Origin: Gnetum montanum | Taxonomy: Eukaryota > Streptophyta > Gnetopsida > Gnetales > Gnetaceae | Reading direction: 5' to 3' | Assembly: GCA_015680685.1 (NCBI GenBank) | Contig: MNCI01013590.1 | Span: forward strand, 46,049-110,048 | DNA length: 64,000 nt | Shown: positions 11,197 to 22,560 of the stretch, one piece after another | Layout: each line of letters begins with the position of its first letter | Position numbering within the stretch: the first letter of the stretch is position 1 | Program-made: the position numbers and the translations under genes | Notes under the pieces: model-generated | What the model was told of the DNA's origin: nothing | Databases searched by the model: none | Seen by the model: only the letters and a program-made list of their open reading frames with translations

Positions 11197-12474
11197 GACA
11201 TCTGGAGGAAGGACTCGAGAGATGTCGACAGAGAATATGAAACAACACAAAAGAAAAGATGCTAAGATCGCTCTTTAGTAATCGCCAAGATGTCACTCAG
11301 CCATGCTTGAGAGTGCTAGGATGGGTGTGTAGGGAAAGGGGAAAGGTTAAGCTGGGGGGAGCAGGTCTAGGAAAATGGTAAAGATAAAACTTAGCAAGGT
11401 CCCTCATTAGAATGCTTGTGAGGGAGTTATTTGCATGGTCATCTTTGCTTTTTCTGACCTTTGACCAATCGCCGGAATGCTTAGAAAGAGGGTCATTGTG
11501 AAATAGCTGATGTGCCATTTGTTTTAGGCATGCTTTTTTTTGCATGAGCTTTTACTCTTTTACTCTTTTTATTTTGTTGTTATTCTATTTACATTTGCAA
11601 ACAACCTTGTTGCAAGATAGGTGTTTCTTTCCCAGGATGAGTAACATTACATCCACATGGGGCTTTAACCTGCCTACAGATGCTTCCCATGCAGCAAGTT
11701 GCGTTATGCGTGTCATGGACTTTGCGATTAGGCATATGGGAGGGCTTTGTAGGCATCAAGAAAATTTGTAAAAGAGGTAAGAGTGAGAATTGCGGGTATA
11801 AGGAACAAGGTAAAGGAGGTTAAGGGGGAGGATAGGATGTGCACTCCAAAGTAGCTAAGCTAGTCAGGGTGACCACCTTGGAACGATGTAGTGTCCTACC
11901 TCCATGGTGAAATACACCTTTAACTGATGCCCCTCTCGTACGTATCCTGCAAACACAACAGAGAGAAAACCAAAAGAAACAACCATGATGCAAGATGAAG
12001 GAAAAGGTATTGCTTGCTTTGAACACTATTGGAACAACGAACATTGTTGTTGAGCCATTTGACGTACAAACTAGAAAGGCCAACAACTGTTCTAGTAACA
12101 TCTACATGAAGAGGTTAGCACCGAGGCAGCTAGGAATTGCGATGATGCGAGTGCTCAGGAATCCCTGCCCAAGGAAAACATTATGTAGTTTAGTTGTGAT
12201 ATGGGCTACCCAATAGCTAAACATATTTTGGGCTTGGGTGACTGCAGAGGCTAGAGAATAGCAGCAAGTGCTGACCAAGGAAGGTATTGCCAAGGTGATG
12301 AGCCATGGTGGCGATAGCTCCGAAAGGTCATCAAGATGCCAGGGGTAGTGGCGTTGCACATATTCCTAAGGGTATTTTCTTGGCATTGTGAACTGCATTC
12401 GGGAACTGCAACATCCCACCCCGTGTTGGCACTATGCACGCTTGCTTATTTGTAGTTTCATAGATGCATGCTGA
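11197..12474 (-). other. 3' untranslated region of T2
   Basis: It lies between the integrase-side minisatellite and the PPT. Several 60-90 codon frames occur on both strands, none with a recognisable motif or a counterpart I could match in T1 or T3. I regard it as non-coding. Confidence 0.5.
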
Positions 12475-12975
12475 GGACGTGCCGAAAACCCAGTTTAAGG
12501 TCTTGGTAGACCATCTGATGTGCTGGTTTAGGGTCCTAGTAGATCATGGTGCACTAGTTTAAGGTCCTAGCAGATCGATGTGCTAATTTAAGGTCCTAGT
12601 AGATCACTGTGCTAGTTTATCATCATAGTGGATGGTCACTATGCTAGTTTAAGGTCCTAGCAGACCATTGTGCTAGTTTATCATCGTAGCCGACAATGGA
12701 TTAGCTAGTTTAACATCGTAGCGTATATGCTTTGCCAGTTTTATATCATGGTGGATAGTTTGTGCTAATTTATAGTCATAGCGGACTACCTTTGCTAATT
12801 TTACATCATAGAGGATGAGCTTTGCTAGTTTTACGTCGTAGCAGATGATTGCTTACATTTGCTAGTTTTACATCATAGTGAATGTGTGCTTACCTTTGCC
12901 AGTTTTACATTATAGCGGACGTGTGCTTACCTTTGGCAGTTTTATGTCATAGTAGATATTTGCTTATCTTGCTCA
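12475..12975 (-). repeat. Post-integrase minisatellite of T2
   Basis: About ten units of 40-50 bp, each with TGCTAGTTTAAGGTCCTAG or TGCTAGTTTTACATCATAG followed by a GATCA/GGAC segment. In element sense the core is TAAACTAGCA, as in T1 (738-1262) and T3 (52330-52715). Confidence 0.9.
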
Positions 12976-12979
12976 TGCA

Positions 12980-14328
12980 TCAGATGTAGTATGGCTTGAG
13001 GTATGAATGATTTACAGGATTCGTGAATTCGTTGCCATCCATGTCTACCAGCTTGAAGGCCCCATTCTTGTAGGCTTTTGTGACCATGAATGGACCTTCC
13101 CAGTTTGTTGAGAATTTCTTCACATGCTCACAGATAGTCTTGAGAATGATGTGCCCCTTTTGTATTGATCGTTGATGTGGGTTTGCATGATACTTCTGCC
13201 ATTGCTTGTTTTGATAATGCTCTATGCAACCAAGTGTCTGTGCATGCTCCTGCTCTATGGATTTGAGGTTGATGAACCTCAACTTATTATTCTGGGCTTC
13301 ACTTACGATGTTCAATAGGATCATTCGAAGTGATGGTACCTACAACTCAAGAGCTAACACTACTTCAAATCCATAAACAAGACTATAAGGTGTCTTACTT
13401 GTCATAGTCCTGCACATCGTCCTGTATGCTCATAGCACATAGAGGATTTCCTCGTGCCATCACCTCTTGCAATTTTTAAGAATTTTTTTAAGCAAGTTGA
13501 TGATGGACTTGTTCGTAGCTTCTGCTTATCCATTTGTCTATGGGTAGTATGGTAAGGAGAATGATTGCCTAATGCCAAGATTGTTGTAGAAGGTTTTGGT
13601 TTCTGCACTACTAAACTATGGCTCGTTGTTAGTCACAATAGTCATGGGAAGCCCAAACCTTATCACGATGTTGTTTAAGATGAAGTGGAAAACCTACTAG
13701 GATGTAGTCTTCCTCAATGGAATAGCCTCCACCCACTTTGCAAAATACTTGGTGGCAGTGATGATGAAGCTATACCCTACGGAAGACTTAGGCGTGATAG
13801 GTCCTATGATGTCTAGTCCCCATCGCTGGAAAGGCCACGTGATCTACGTTGGATGCAACTTTGTAGGTAAAACATGTATAAGATTTGCATATCTTTGGCA
13901 TGTATCACAAGTCTTGACTTTGGCTATGCAATCACGCTCCATGTGAGGCCAATAGGACCCTAGGTGTCTAATTTTTTCTTCCATGGCCCTAGGTGTTATG
14001 TGTCCACCACACAGCCCCTCATGTACTTCATTAATGACCTTCTGTGCTTGCTCCTTATTTACACATGCCAGAAATATCTCATCATAGGTTCATTTGCACA
14101 AGAAGTTGTCTCCCATGAGCACATATTGCCAAGCACATTTGCGGATCGCATCTCTTTAGGTAGATGTCAATCTTCTTGGGGGCTCGCCATGTTATAAGTA
14201 GGCTTTAATGTTGGTATACCACTCTTGGGTGTCCATAGTTCTAACAGAGGCTACATGCACTGCCTGAGTGATAGCCTTCGTACACTTGGTAATTGAAGTT
14301 GGAAAAATTGTGAACAGGTGTGGTGGCA
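12980..14328 (-). pseudogene. Integrase of T2
   Basis: Element-sense reading shows the C-terminal WEGPFMV (GPF/Y module) near 13060-13105 in an open frame of 114 codons (12980-13324). Upstream is the DDE core, in broken frames parallel to T3's integrase. An IDVLDII-type first-Asp region lies near 13800 and the zinc-binding HHCC region around 14000-14150. It would splice the DNA copy into the host genome. Multiple stops and frame changes make it a pseudogene. Confidence 0.75.
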
Positions 14329-14329
14329 C

Positions 14330-14815
14330 ATTTAACGCTATGGTGGCTAGAGCATCTGCTATGGTGTTTTCGTTGTGCGGCATGTGTTGAACATCCATTG
14401 TCGTAAATTTTTAAGCAAAATTTTTGCTAGGTCATAGTAGGGATGTAGGTGTATAGCTTTGCAGGCATAAACCTCAGTGATTTGATTCACAACGAGTTGT
14501 GAATCCCTGCGAATCACTAGGTGTTGGATGCTTAATGCTTATGTTGCTAAGAGGCTTCTGAGTAACCTTTTGTACTCTGCGACGTTGTTTGTACAAAGGA
14601 ACACAAAATGATAAGAAAAATATTGATTTTCCCTAGAGGGGAACGTAATGATGGTAGCTGCACTACCTTCTCACGTGGTCAAGGCACCATCAAAATGCAA
14701 AGTAGCTTCAAGATGTGACAGGATAGCGTTGATAGTGCTAACATGCTCATCAAGGAATTTGGGATCTATGATTGCCTGATCATTGACAAGTGAGATCGTA
14801 AGTTGCATTACTATA
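14330..14815 (-). pseudogene. Second (archaeal-type) RNase H of T2
   Basis: The end of the domain is clear: QHMPHNENTIADALATIALN (14334-14398 region) keeps the HxxxxN..ADALA signature with the last catalytic Asp. Upstream frames hold the Asp-Ser and NVAEYEG-type blocks that T3 shows intact, here broken. A second RNase H between RNase H and integrase is diagnostic of the plant Tat lineage. Confidence 0.75.
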
Positions 14816-14817
14816 GC

Positions 14818-16230
14818 TTAACCCTTTGTCAATGATTGGCTCACATAATGCAAATCAAATTTCGTTGTTATGGCTTTCCACCAGGCTATCTCGCTGCTTT
14901 CATATAGGCTATTCATGATAGCCTGGAGTACATTGCTCTTGGAAATGATGTTAACTTTACTGTGAAACATGTAGTTCCTCCACTTGTTTAACAAAAACAC
15001 TAGGACAAGGTAGTTTCTCTACACCTCATTGTATCTTGCCTCATATGCTATCAATGCATGACTTAGGTAGTATATTGGAATCTTAGAGACATCATTTCAT
15101 CTCTGACATAACAATGCCACAATAGACACGTCTGAGGTGGCAAGGTAGATGAAGAAAGGCTTATCCCTTTGTGGTGGGTATATATTTGGGAGGTGTAAAA
15201 GCTCTTCCTTTAGATCATCATCGTCTTGTTGGCATTGTGTTATCCATTTGAAGTTAACCCCTTTCTTTTGTAGATGTTGCATGGGGTGTAAATTGTTAGT
15301 CAACTTTGCTATAAACCTTCTGATGAACTGTATCTTACCTTGTAAACCATGCAATTCTTTAAGGTTTGTGGATGGCGCTAGATTAACTATGGCCTTGAAT
15401 TTGTCAGAGTTCACTCGTATTCTAGCCTTCAATACTACAAACCCTAACATGTGTCTGGTCCTCACCCTAAAGACACACTTTTTTTGGTTAAGGTGTAAAT
15501 CATGCATCTGGCAACGCTTGAGAACTACACCTAGATCATTGAGATGATCAACGACCTCCTTAGTTTTGACCGCTATGTCATCCACGTAATCATTTAGCGT
15601 TTCTAGGATGTAGTCGCTAAAGATGTATGTCATGGCTCACTGGTAGGTTGTTTTGACGTTCTTGAGCCTAAAGGGCATCATAGTATAATAGAAGGTGCCC
15701 CATGGGATCATGAAGGTTGTTGTTAACTAATGCTCTGGGTTGATGTGAATTTGGTTGTAGCTGGAGAAATCATCCATGAAGAATAATAGAGCATGACCAG
15801 TCGTAGTATCAATGAATTGATCAATACTCGGTAGTGGAAAGTCATTCTTGATCGTGGCTTTGTTCAGATCCTGGAAGTCTATACAGATATGTATTCCTCT
15901 CATTTTCTTAGAAACCACAATGATGTTTAACATCCACTCTGAGTAATCAACTGCCTGAATGAAACTAGCCTGATATAGCTTGGTGATTTCATCCAGTATG
16001 ACTAGTGTGATCTCTGGTTTAACCTTGCAAGCCTTCTACTTAACTGCTTTCATCCGTGGATCTAAGACAATGTTTTGTTGTATAAGCCTCGAGTCTAAAC
16101 CCAACATGTCATTGTAAGACCATGCGAATACTTCGATGTTGTCTTGCAATGCCTTGGATACATCTTTATGTGTTTGTGAATCTAGGAGGTAGTTAAGTTT
16201 TAACATTTTTATTTTCCCCTAGATCTGGTC
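14818..16230 (-). pseudogene. Reverse transcriptase and RNase H of T2
   Basis: An open frame of 178 codons (15097-15633) begins in the RT palm with NDYVDDIAVK, the intact YVDD catalytic motif at about 15577-15588, and continues through the thumb (STNLKELHGLQGKIQFIRRF) into RNase H (PFFIYLATSDVSIVALL). The upstream RT fingers lie at 15727-15933 (GIHICIDFQDLNKAT; FSSYNQIHINPEH). The RNase H tail is at 14818-15000. The segments are separated by stops, mostly TAG. It would copy the RNA into DNA in the particle. Confidence 0.9.
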
Positions 16231-16580
16231 ACAAGCATCTCAATGAGAGGGTCCTCAATTATATCCCCAGCCTCTAAATCTAAGGCATGGACTAGATGTT
16301 CGGGCTAGTCTGGGAATGCTTCTAAGGATGCTACAATGCTATCTGCGGATGATCCCCAGTCTATTAACTCGAGGTTTAGTTGTCTTGCAAGCTCACTGTG
16401 TGGACCTGTTAAAGCTAGAAGTGAAGAAAGATCTTAATGCATAGCCATTTTTGCTCAACCTGCCACAATGAGATTAAATGCGAAGTCAATGGATACTTTC
16501 TTGTAGCAACAGTGCATAGTAAACATTTGTAAAGAAGTAATAAGATGTGAACAGTTGAAATAACCATAAAGTATGATACA
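16231..16580 (-). other. Pre-RT region of T2 with conserved splice-acceptor-like site
   Basis: In element sense TGTGGCAG is followed by GTTGAGCAAAAATGGC near 16440-16465. T3 has TTTTGCAG followed by GTCAATTCACAAATGG at the matching place (48855-48880). Ogre-type elements are known to splice an intron out between protease and RT, and this looks like its 3' end. Confidence 0.5.
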
Positions 16581-16589
16581 AAATTTGCA

Positions 16590-16880
16590 ACTTGCCAGTT
16601 TAAGGTCATAGTGCACTGCTTGGATGCAAAAGTATAAAACTGCTAGTTTAAGGTCTTTGCGGACTGCTAACGAGTTAAATTCGTGAATTTAAAGTATTAG
16701 TTTAAGGTCTTTGCGGATTGCTAACGAGATCGAAACTATGGATCAAAATTGCTAGTTTAAGGTCTTTGTGTACTACCAACGAGATTGAAGCTACGTGTTA
16801 GAATTGCTAGTTTAAGATCTTTGTAGACTGTTAACGTGTTATAGCTACAAAGGCAAACAACTAGTTTAAGGTGGGTCGAA
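16590..16880 (-). repeat. Minisatellite upstream of RT in T2
   Basis: Five units of about 55-65 bp contain TGCTAGTTTAAGGTCTTTG (TAAACTAGCA core in element sense) plus a GACTGCTAACGAG segment. It separates the antisense gene from the RT module. Confidence 0.85.
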
Positions 16881-17008
16881 GTTTTCGGTCGAGCCCACCT
16901 ACCATAATGCAAATAATGCCGCTAGGCTATGGGAGGATGCTACGCTATCAAGATGTCCCATATTAATCGAGAAGAGAAAATGGTAGGTTTCTTTTCACCA
17001 TTTTTTGC

Positions 17009-17016
17009 TATAAATA
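17009..17016 (+). promoter_or_regulatory. TATA box of the antisense gene in T2
   Basis: TATAAATA lies about 140 bases before the ATG of the antisense gene and points along it, away from gag-pol. T3 has the same box (CTATAAATA, - strand, 48372-48380) before the same gene. Confidence 0.65.
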
Positions 17017-17149
17017 GTAGTTTATCCTGGTAAACTTGTCATTTTCACTGTAACGGTGTAAAGCCCACATTCAGAGCGTAGAGCGATTGTGCTAACTAAG
17101 AGCAAGGAAAATCAATGTAGCGACCAAGAAAGAATTGGCAACCGAAATG

Positions 17150-20100
17150 ATGGCTCCCAAGAGAGAACACAAGCACATAGCACTTGCCAAGGTAGACAAG
17201 GTGAAGGAGACCCTGTGGCGTGTGTCACAGGCACATGTTGCGGTTCAAGTGGAGACCCCATCGGCCTGGTAAGTTTCTATGCTATTCTTCTTTGTTTTTT
17301 CTATGCTACGGTTATTGCTTCTACTTTCTCTGTTTTTGTTTCTATGATTTTTTCTATGTAATTTACATTTTCTATCATCATTTTGTTATTATTTTGTCCA
17401 TTACACCATCGTTGTTGCCGATTTGACCACGATGGGTGTACGGACACTACGCTAAGGTTGCATGCAATGTTGCCTAAACCACCATTGCTGTGGTTGGATT
17501 GTAGCTGAAGCTTAGGTGATTTTAGCAACTCCGCATGTGAATAGTATAGTGTACGACCCTCAAGAGGGTTTGGCCATGTGACAACGTAACACGTGTCTAT
17601 CGCAACGTAATGCAAAATCGTTTTGTCAAGCAGGAGATTTATCGAAACTAGTGCAGTGCATTGAATTCTTTCTTGTCAAAAGATTTGTATTTAGTTTTTC
17701 ATTGCTATGCTAGGCTAATTCTGCTATGCTATTGCCTTCATGTTTTTTGCTACGCTATATGCATGGAGAGAGACATGCTACGCTATCTACTAACTGCTAA
17801 TTCTGCTACGTTATATGAGAGTTCCATTCAAACATGATGGTAACATTTGCCATTGTGTTATCCAGGATGGTGTTAAGGCCAATCTTAATTATCCTAGAAA
17901 TCGTGGGGGTTCGGTGCTGCGTGAGCAATCCAGTGGCCAACGTTCCTCCGACCCATGCATGTGTAGGATAGTAGGTGGTCTGGTTCGTGGCAGGCGTACG
18001 AGACTTCCTGTGATTTCTCCTCCAGCACTTCAGTGTGATCATTTGGTCACACTTTTTGGAGGAGGTAGTAGCCATAGTAATAGAAACCCTGTTGCTTGGG
18101 GAAAATTGGGGTATTCTGAGATTTTTGACAAATGGAACAATTAGGAGTGGGTAGGGAGAAAGATCTAGTCAATGCCCAAAAAGTTTGAGGTGTCTGGCTT
18201 GGGTCTAGGAGATGCCCGAATACAATTGCTACCATCTATACAACACTTTGTTTATTGCCCACCATATGGGAACTTATTTTCAAAACCCACTAGGAACCGT
18301 TTATTGTGCCGAAAGGTGAGTTCTGTAAACATATTCTGCTACTCTATGCAATGCTTGCTATGCTAGGAAAATGTTAATAGTGTGTTTTTTTACCATGATT
18401 TTCATCAACAAGAATGGGCTTCACAGTCATATAGATGTGTTGGCCTTGGCATAGATGACACTATGAGAGTTTTCTTCCACTGAGAATATGCACACAGGTG
18501 TGATAGGCCAATGCGAGGGCAAGTATAAAACCTACCCAACTTGGTACTTTCAGCTCTATGACAGATGCAAGGAGTTTAGTTGGTTGGATGGGGATTGGGA
18601 ATCTATTAAACCAATCACCATTGAAGATGTATTGGTGGATCTTAATCCATTGCCATTGTCATTTAAACTTGGTAAGCTAAACTGTGAGTTGTTTGCATGC
18701 TCAAGTGTTGCTCCTATTTTTCTGCTATTTCTACCTTATCTAAGTTGTTTGCTTTTTTCTTTTTCTGTGCAAATTGCTACAATAGCGAAGAAGTCCCAGA
18801 AGGTGACAGTGATTACCTCTAGGCACCATGAGGCCAACATCATCTACTTCAAATACAGGGAGGTAGATGAGACCCAACGCTAGCTTTGCAATAGGGCCCC
18901 AGAATCGTTGACCAACCACCTTCGGGATGCTGGGCTCATGGAGTTGTTCCTGACCGTGAACCCAAGTGTCCCTACCACTGAGATGCTCATCCTAGCCGAC
19001 TCCTTCTCTGAAAAGGTAGACCACTTTCCCACATGCATGCACAGTGTGCTAGTGGTCCTTGAAATCAATGACCAACTATTCACAGACCTCTTCGGCATTC
19101 TCGCTAATGGTCTCCCTGTAGGGGCAAAGACCAAGAAAGAGGTGAAATAATAGGGGGACATTGAGGAGTGGCTAGGGGTGGTGAAAGGGTGAAAAGGGAT
19201 CCTTATGGAAAAAGCAAAGATGAAAGCAGCCAAAAACATTTATCCCATCTTCCATGCCCATGCTTTCCCCAAGCTACTTTGCCAAGGAAAGATCATTGGG
19301 ATTGAGCAAGCTTGGGTGATGAGGGAGGTCATGGAATAAGGGGCTCGTTACAATTGGGCTAGGCATCTCTACAAAGGTCTGCAAGCTAAAATGGTCAAGC
19401 TTCATAAGAAGCAAGAGTCCCATTTCAACATGCATCATGCTTTTTACATAGCTTGTTTGTGATATTTCATGGAATTCTTAGTGGTCCATGAGAATGGAGT
19501 CTAAGTTATGCAAGATTGTAACCAGATTTCCAAACCATGGATCTACCAAGTCTTCCAAACCACCTAAGCCTAGGATCCCCAAGAGGCTATTGGGGAGTCA
19601 TTTTTAATTATGACTAAGGATAGGGTGGCCTGCAGCTTCTGTGGCCAAGAAAGTGTAGGTGAGGCATCCCATGCTACTATAGGTAGCGTATCACAGGGGA
19701 AACATCTCATCATGGAGACAATGGCCACCAAGTTGTAGCAAAAGAGGTCTCATCTAGCTAAGGAGCCTTCCCATATGAAAGAAGAAGAGGGTTAGACACT
19801 TCGGTTCAAGCTACACAGGATACAACCCCCCATTGGTACCAAATGCTTTTCTCGTTTTGCTTATTTCGTTAATGCTTGCTACACTATGCTACACTATGTA
19901 GTATAGCATAGCGTAGCATCGATTTTGAGTTAATACGCTATGGCCTAATTCAAACTTACTTTGTTTTCAAAGGAAGAAGAGAAAGAAGAAGAAGGCGACG
20001 AAAAGGTGTTGGCCCCCGAAATAGGGGTAGCTAATAAAGGTACAAGGGCCCTGGCCACGGAGGAAAGGGCCCTAGTCAAGAGAGAAGGAACCCCTTCCAC

Positions 20101-21438
20101 AAAGGAAGGGGCTTCTGTCAACAAAGAAAATGCTCCTACTGACAAGGAGGATGTTTCGGTCAACGAGAATGATTCTCCCACTAATGAGGAGGATGTTGGT
20201 GCCTTAAAAAGAAAGGCCCTAGCGAATAAAGAGGAAGCCCTTGTCAATCGGGAAGGAACCTCTGCTAACAATCCCTTTGCTGAATGCAATTCAGCACCAA
20301 ATGAACATATGAATGCAGAAGGTGTTGCCATAGTTTTAAGCTAGCAAGAAGGGGAGCTACAACTAGATGTTGATGAGTTTGACTGTATATTTGACAACAT
20401 GTCAATGGGTAACCCCCCCCCCCCCCCCCCCACTATCACTTCTGAGGGTTTGCTAAGTAGGAGCCATTACACTATCATTTGCATTGCTCATCAGCTTTAT
20501 TGTAGTCCGCCTCAGTCATGATTGATATTTTTGGTTATATGGTAGAAACCACTATTAACACTGCAGGACCTTCCTTGATCCAGCTAGAGCCATGGGCCAA
20601 GATCCCTGACAAGCTTATGTTCATGCAAGGAGTTGTCAATGACATGATCGACCATCTCAAACAGGTTAATCTGGAAGTGGGTAAGTAATGTGGCTACGCT
20701 AGGCTTTTAACTTGCTATGCTAGACTTCTTGAGTTGCTAAACTCTGGTACACTACTGTGACTAATGTGCTTTTATGTGTGATAATAGCCTCTCACCTCAA
20801 GTGGAACCTAAAATAAGCCATAAATGTGGGCATCGTGCCTACATTCCCTCCTAAAGTGACTGAGGCGCCTCGTTGTATATACAATGAGGCTAGCGAATGT
20901 GCATTACACTCAACATGCTCCTTGTGGGAGTGTAGCTATGTGAATGAAGGTGTATACCCATGAGCATTCCTAGATGCCATTGGTGCTTCTCATGCCTACA
21001 ACATGTTCATGTAGTAGGTGACGGTCAGTGAATTCCTTGAGTGGGAAGTGAATCTTCCCACAGGTGAGACTGCCACTACCTCCTTTTCTTTGGGACTGCC
21101 AAGATGGATGACCATTGAAAAGGAGAAAGCTGCAGCATATGCTAAACTAAGCGATAGGCATTGGGAAAATATTACGGAGGAGGAGGTCTGGCATCACCTC
21201 GGTATTGGATTAGACCGCATGCCCCCCAAGACAGACGCAGGGCCATCTTGGGTTAGTCACTCTTTGTGATGCAACAATTTATGTTCTATTCTAGCCTTTT
21301 TGTGTAACTCTAGTTGACTACTTTTTTTTCTTCATGAGGCAAATTCTAGATGAAGAAGCAAGGTCCCTAGAGGAAAAAAATGATGATGTGGAAGAAGGCG
21401 GTGTAGAGGGAGATGATGCAGGGGACAATGATGTATGA
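17150..21438 (+). pseudogene. Eight-exon antisense gene carried by T2 (function unknown)
   Basis: It runs opposite to gag-pol between protease and RT. Exons by GT/AG sites and comparison with T3: 17150-17268, 17820-18315, 18381-18671, 18786-19834, 19973-20408, 20567-20680, 20788-21251, 21339-21438 (TGA). It starts MAPKREHKHIALAKVDKV, like T3's start. Donors GTAAGT (17269), GTGAGT (18316), GTAAGC (18672) and GTAAGT (20681) are good. Exon 4 is the best conserved (GIEQAWVM, YNWARHLYKGL, SHFNMH, GKHL). Exon 5 is Glu/Lys-rich with short repeats (EGTPSTKEGA, KEEALVNREGT); exon 8 is acidic. Exon 7 lacks about 130 coiled-coil residues that T3 has. Several exons contain TAG stops, so this copy is dead. 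The exon 4 pattern recalls plant transposon-associated domains, but that is only a resemblance. Confidence 0.8.
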
Positions 21439-21600
21439 TAGCAAAGGCTTTCATTTTTGTATTTTTTCCAAAATTGTTGGAAACATTGTCTAATTGCAAA
21501 CATTATTTAAGTGAAATCTTGAATGAAAAATGGATTATGACAAGATTGGTGTTATCTGTTTACACATTATCTATGTGATCTATTTTTATGTTTTTTTAAT

Positions 21601-21810
21601 GTGTCTTAGTTTTAGGCCATTTCAGGCCATGGGGTAAGGTAAATGAAAGAAAAATTTTTGCTAGTTTTAGGCCTTAGCAAGCTATAAGTAGTTTTAGGCC
21701 ATTTTGGGCCATGCATAGTTTTAGACCATTTCAGGCCATGGGATGATATAGTTTTAGGCCATTTCGGGCCATGCGACGATATAGTTTTAGGCCATTTCGG
21801 GCCATGGTGT
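21601..21810 (-). repeat. Post-protease GGCC spacer array of T2
   Basis: Five to six units of about 30-40 bp: GTTTTAGGCCATTTCGGGCC then ATG and variable bases. Matches 43600-43740 in T3 and 530-612 in T1. The stretch 21811-22100 holds no clear coding beyond the protease tail. Confidence 0.85.
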
Positions 21811-22099
21811 AAACAAAAGATATGTTAACGATTTTAAAAAAAAAGTAAATTGGTGTACCTAGCATAGATGGATGGATGCAAAGAGAATAAGCTGTAAATG
21901 TACAAAATATGTTAATTGGGCAGGAAGCAGTGGGGTTGCTACCTTATGCGTAACTACTTTCTGACCCATCGTGGATTAGGCAAGGCATAAGGCCAAGACG
22001 CGTTGCTACGACACTCGTCTATATCGTTGTCCTCCACTTGGAAGGGCAACTTGGCCCACACATTTTCATTTTTTGAGCCGACATGTTGGGCCAGATCTT

Positions 22100-22560
22100 T
22101 TGCTAAATAGTTAGTATCTACAGAGATAGGTGCCTCACTCTCAAAGGTTATAACCTTCGAGACCTACTCTATATCTACGTTATTTATCGCTTGTGTCGCT
22201 TCCTCATCGTCATGGATCACCACCTCCCTACCTGCATAGGGTAGATGGATTTCCTGATGTATGGGCGAAGAGACTATCCTAAGTTATGCTAACCATGACC
22301 TCCCCAAGATTAGGTTAAACCTAGGCATCTCTTCCACCATAATAAACATTCTATTTGTGGGGAACTGGTCCCCTACCACAAAGTCAATGTGGACTATGCC
22401 TTTCACCATGACCCATGCCCCGTTGAATAACTTCAAGCATGACATTGTTGTGGATCTAATTTGGTTGACCAAACCTAGCTTATCCATAATAGGAAATGGG
22501 ATGATGTTTGTAGTAGCCTCATCATCAATGTGTACCCTTCAAATCTTATGTTGACCAACC
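22100..22560 (-). pseudogene. Retropepsin domain of T2
   Basis: In element sense the active-site block reads VHIDDEATTNIIPF (about 22500-22545), then a 67-codon open frame (22284-22487) with DKLGLVNQI, GDQFPTNRMFIMVEEMP and NLILGRSWLA. The canonical D-S/T-G triad is replaced by D-D-E; T3 has D-D-R at the same place, so a D-D-G ancestor hit twice by G-to-A is the simplest reading. Only TAG stops break it downstream. Confidence 0.85.
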
